Notes under the pieces: model-generated | What the model saw: the letters and a program-made list of their open reading frames with translations, nothing else | What the model was told of the DNA's origin: nothing | Databases searched by the model: none | DNA from: Smittium culicis | Taxonomy: Eukaryota; Kickxellomycota; Harpellomycetes; Harpellales; Legeriomycetaceae | Length of the DNA stretch: 32,207 bases | Reading direction: 5' to 3' | Assembly (NCBI GenBank): GCA_001970855.1 | Contig: LSSN01002308.1 | Location: 1 to 32,207 of the forward strand | Program-made: the position numbers and the translations under genes | In this document: one piece after another, positions 27,641 through 32,207 of the stretch | Position numbering within the stretch: the stretch's first letter is position 1 | How the letters are laid out: each line of letters opens with the position of its first letter

Positions 27641-30600
27641 TACTCCACTTTTAAACTACAAAAGCTAGCCAACCAATTGCCTAGCTTTAAAATCTCTAAT
27701 TTTACTTCGCTTCTTGTCTAATAAAAAAATCTACCTACTATTTTTTTACCCTTTGATTAAAAATAATATATTGACTCGCCCTTAAAATTACTCCAAATAG
27801 AATGTCTATATATAAGTCACTAGCGAATTACATCATGATACTTTAATTTTAGCTTCATTGAAAACAAAAAGCTAAATGAATCTAATTTCAACAATTTCTA
27901 TAATTTCTATAATTTTTTTAGTTTTTTTTAAAGCTTCTATATTATTATAAAACAGCAAACCCTATTATCACTTCCAATAATTATATCTCAAGCGATTTTA
28001 TCCTCCCATTAGCCTTGGTTTAATGTTGAGATTTTATAAAATACCAATTTTAATTTCATAGCTGTTATTGATAACTATGATTAAATATATTTCGCTATAG
28101 ATGTTTTGAATTGGCATAAATGCATTCTTTAAACTCCAATAAATTAATATTTCTTTCTAAATAGTTATATACTATAACTCTCTACCTTTAAATAACCAGA
28201 GCGCTCTCATCATCCTACAATGAAAGTTTAGCAATTTAACTGATTAAAATTATATTAAATAATCTATATTAATTGTTAATTGAATTACTATCACTATCTA
28301 AATATTGCTTTTTATTTCGTTATATTCTAATTTGCTATATTTTAAAATAAATTAACGAAATTTGTTGATCCAATAATACATTTCAATTTATGGTATACTT
28401 TTGTAAATACTAACAGCTCGATTCTCACATTTCACGGTGGATAGCATAATCAAGTTGGATAAGCTTTAAAGTAACTGAAAAAGGCTAAAAATTTGATATG
28501 TACCGCTAGTAAATAAAAAAGCGGAAATAATTATCTATTTAATGTAAAAGGTAAAGAAACTAATATAAATCAATGGTAGAAACTAAAAATTGATGCTTGT
28601 GGTATTTTTTACTCGCTATATGAACGAGCCCTCGTATTAGTATAGGTGTTCATCATCCAAGATTGTATATACGTACAAGAATTTATCAACTACTGCCTCC
28701 ATTTACTGTTAATTATTTGAGCATTAAATAAATTCTAACAAAATGAAAATAAAAACTTTAATTAAAAGTTATTATTTTCAATAATTGTTCAAGTTATCAA
28801 GTCAATGGCTAAATGCTTGTAAAATTTAATCGAGAAAACTTTAGAAAAGGGACAATTAAAGATTTAAATAGCATTTAAAAATTTTTTTACCTGCAAGTTT
28901 CGAGTGCAGCGCTTTATACTGCTACGAATTGACTCTTTAAAAATATTCCCTTTCATATTTGAACTCTAGTAGTAATTAATAACATTTAGATTCCCTTTTA
29001 TTTTCGGACTCGATTCATCTTTTTTTCCTAATAGATCTCAATTAATATAAACTTTATTGTCCTTTTTTTTCCAAGTTTCTATCATTCGCTTTCTTAATAT
29101 ACTTATTACTTGTTTTCTAAGTGCTATAACTTAACTAGTGTTTATTTTTATATATGTAAATTTTTCTAAAACCTAGACTAATTTTTTTTAAATAATTTAT
29201 TATGAATATATACTAAACGTTCATTTAATTTTTAATAAACGTCAGTTTACCCTGTTTTTCTTTATTAAATGTATAGAAAAGAATATTTATATATAATATT
29301 ATCATCATTCTGATTTTTAACTATTTTTTTATTTTTTTATTTATAAATAATTAATATTTTTTTGGCAAATAGAGATAATTCTAATTTTTTTCAAATCTTC
29401 TATATCTTAATTTAAAAATCAGATTACTAAACCTGCGGGAGGTATACTCGAGCTCATAGTTAAATTATAGTAAATTAAAATAAACTTATATATAATTGAA
29501 GATAGAATACTTTAGTACAACGATGAAATGGAAGTTTAAGTCAATAAATCGTTTTCAAGGTCTTAAAAAGCTATTGATAAATTGTTTTAAGGTATCTATG
29601 GTATTAATGGGTCATAATTATACCTCTAAATGGCACAAGTTTTTAAAATAAATTATTTAGCTATAAGGAGAAATTAATACCTTCAATAGCTAAACTTCAC
29701 TATAAAAATAATATTTCTATAGAAAATAGATTGAATAATCTTATTTAAAATACCCCAAAGATGGTACAATATAATTATGCGCTATCATTTTTTTAAAAAA
29801 AAGAAATTTTAAAATAGTTTAAATTACTACTTAATTTTCTATAGAGTGTATTGTTTGGTATGCACATTACATCAGTTAAAAAAGTTTCAATAAAGTGCAC
29901 CTCTGTTATATCATCTCAAATATAACTAGCATGTAATGAAAATTATCAAAAAATAAAATAAGTAGTGGTATCTAAAAAGAAAAAATAACGAAATTTTCAA
30001 TTAGTATAATCAAAATAATTATTTCAAGCTAATTAAGATTGTGAAAACATTTTCACAAACTACATACATTTTGAAAAATAGTAAATACTATTATTATGAG
30101 ATTATATATTGATTAAATAATGCAAAATCATTTATTCATATATTTAATATGGAAATGAAAAATTTTTAAGCTTTATTTTAAATTAAGTATAACAATTCGA
30201 AATTTAAATTATTAAATAGACTTGTACAATTAACTATATTACTAAAAATAATAATTTACTGATTCAATGAAAAAATTTTTTTGGTTATATATTTTTCGAC
30301 AAACTAGGGTACAACTATCGCCGAGTAAATTAATACTAAATCTGGGATTCTTTTATCTGTAAATGTTACACTAGAAATATGAAGTTAATTCGGAAAGATG
30401 AAATAATTTGAATTTAATGATAGTTTAACCTAACAAAAAAAATAATACTTTGAGATATCGAGGTCCTTGACTTTTATCAAGACAGTTTAAAATAGTAAAT
30501 AGTTATATAGTGTATAAAATGTTATAATAAGCTTTTCGGTTCTAAATATAAATCTAAAAAATTGTTTTTTTACAAGATAGTTTATCGATAAAAAATCTAT

Positions 30601-31429
30601 AAAACAGCTAATATGTACATATATGTTGTTTTTTTTTCCAATAAAGAATATGTTTTAGTTTCTCTTGGTTCATTCTTTTTGATATTATATATATAAATTT
30701 TTTGTAAAAATTCATTGAGACTAGATTTAAACTATTGATAAATAAAAAATATTTAAAATAATATAAAGACTATATAAAAAATCTATTGTAAAAAATTATT
30801 AGTCATTGTATTATTTTAATATATTTTCAATCAATTTTTTCTATATTTAAACGCTTTAAAAATTAATCGCTTTGTTATAAATGTTATTATTTAATTGAGA
30901 TGAATTTTTTTTTTGAGAGTTAAAAAATAATTCTAAGAATTTGAATTCAAAATAAAAATCATTATTTTGAATTCATAATTTTGATATTTCTTGGAACTTT
31001 GAAATTAAGTTGATGGAGACTATTACAAAATATTGGTGTATTTTTTTAGTTTTCAGTTTAAAAATTATAATAATATTTTTTAGATTTCAAAAGTTATAGA
31101 GTACATTAGTATAAATGTAAAAATTACTTTTTAATTTAAAAATACAAACACACAATTTTTTATTTATTATAGCTGAACATAATTAGAATAGATTAGAATT
31201 TAGATCAAATATGTTATTCTAAATATACAGTAAATTTTACTTTTTTAAGGAATTAATAAATAATCTTTACTCTTCTAGGTTAAATTCTTTTAATGTCCAA
31301 ATTTTTTTAGTCAAGAATCTCGCTTAATATATTATATAACGTGTAAAATATTTATTTTTATAGTTTTCTGGTAGATTCAATGATCTTATGAGAAATTTAA
31401 ATTCATTTTTTCATGATACATTATGTTTT

Positions 31430-31432
<3 letters not shown>

Positions 31433-31460
<28 letters not shown>
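31433..31460. repeat. (TA)14 microsatellite
   Basis: Fourteen uninterrupted TA units in AT-rich intergenic DNA. Likely length-polymorphic. Confidence 0.95.
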
Positions 31461-31463
<3 letters not shown>

Positions 31464-31660
31464 ATAATTATAGATGCTTCTCTACTTAATTCTGACAGAC
31501 AATTTCATGTGCTTTATAAACTCCAAACCTATCAAAAAATAATTCTATCGTCGTTTGAAGCTACAATTCCTTAGTTTTTTTAGAATATAAAACCATAGAT
31601 GAGAAAATAGTATACTTGTAATTTTTTATTTATTTTAGCATAATTGACCTTCATAGTGTG

Positions 31661-31673
31661 GCATAATTTATGC
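31661..31673. repeat. 13-bp perfect palindrome GCATAA-T-TTATGC
   Basis: Two 6-bp arms around a single T. The half GCATAATT also occurs alone at about 31638-31645. No gene is nearby, so a regulatory role is not supported. Confidence 0.6.
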
Positions 31674-32207
31674 ACGAGTCAAAATTAAAAATATTTTGAT
31701 ATTTATGAAAAATAAAAAGATGATTTTTTTAGATTTTGAGTACCTTTTGAAAATATCAAAATTTTCTAGTGATCTGAACCTAAAATGTTAATTGGTTTTT
31801 ATTCAATTACATTAAGGTTTAATAGCTTAAATCTTCACTTAATCTCATATATGTGAAATTTGACTAAATGGAAACTTTTTTTCAAGCTATATAGGAGCAT
31901 TAGCCAATACATTGAATTTGAAAAAGATAGTAAATTGCTGAATTAATTATGAATTATTTAATACACATAATTTATAATCTTTACTTTTATATAATTAATT
32001 ATGATTGAAATATCCATAAGCAAAATGATACTCTTTAGACCTATTATTCACTAATTCCATTCTAAAATATTTCAGTTTTTTTATTAAGAATAATAAAAGG
32101 ATATTTTTGTGATTTTGATAACTTTTGCACATAATTTATTTAATGACCAAGGTGTTAATATTAAAATTAAATTCTTATTATTTGATTTTATCTATTTATT
32201 AAAATCA

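Larger units (their letters stand above)
27641..32207. other. AT-rich gene-free region
   Basis: About 4.6 kb with no convincing open frame, RNA gene or transposon remnant on either strand. Composition resembles 1650-6690. Short islands of more mixed composition occur near 28600-28690 and near 29430-29455, but I could not assign them to anything. A (TA)14 microsatellite and a 13-bp palindrome are listed separately. Confidence 0.6.

Noticed and set aside
27500..27721. 73-codon Phe-rich frame on the + strand
   Set aside because: Direct translation of the T-rich tract; no ATG start.
1..32207. tRNA or rRNA genes
   Set aside because: I looked for the T-loop GTTCRANNC pattern and cloverleaf context on both strands and found none by eye; a tRNAscan-SE run would settle it.

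Overview
The window looks like nuclear DNA of an AT-rich fungus. The evidence is: standard-code genes with short spliceosomal introns (112-148 bp, GT...AG), a yeast-Ptc5-type mitochondrial PP2C phosphatase, an SDR closely resembling yeast YMR226C, and a decayed non-LTR (LINE-type) reverse transcriptase. The very AT-rich spacers and the Ser/Asn-rich protein style suggest an early-diverging lineage, possibly Kickxellomycotina/Harpellales, but that placement is inference and not proven by anything here. There are no bacterial features, CRISPR arrays, rRNA or recognisable tRNA genes.

Layout. 1-378: nothing identifiable. 379-about 1640: the wreck of a LINE-type reverse transcriptase, with stops, frame changes and a destroyed catalytic motif. 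About 1650-6690: five kilobases of very AT-rich DNA without a convincing gene. 6692-8533 (+): an intact mitochondrial PP2C phosphatase. 8534-8771: a compact 238-bp convergent spacer. 8772-23993 (-): a single uninterrupted 5,073-codon gene for a giant membrane protein that I do not recognise. It has about 2,850 residues of low-complexity Ser/Asn/Pro/Lys sequence, about ten hydrophobic segments, then about 1,250 residues of mixed folded and disordered sequence. 23994-26090: its upstream region, with a TATA-like element, a short inverted repeat and a six-unit 13-bp minisatellite. 26091-27398 (-): a four-exon short-chain dehydrogenase/reductase that I could assemble completely in frame (300 aa). 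27399-27640: its AT/pyrimidine-rich upstream region. 27641-32207: another AT-rich, gene-free stretch with a (TA)14 microsatellite.

The genes do not form an operon and share no obvious pathway. The phosphatase and the SDR both carry mitochondrial-type N-termini with an R-x-F/S-S-like or similar processing-site pattern, so two of the three genes probably act in mitochondria. The giant gene is the exceptional item. Its size, lack of introns in a genome that does use introns, long disordered head and multi-spanning core make it the best candidate here for an undescribed system.
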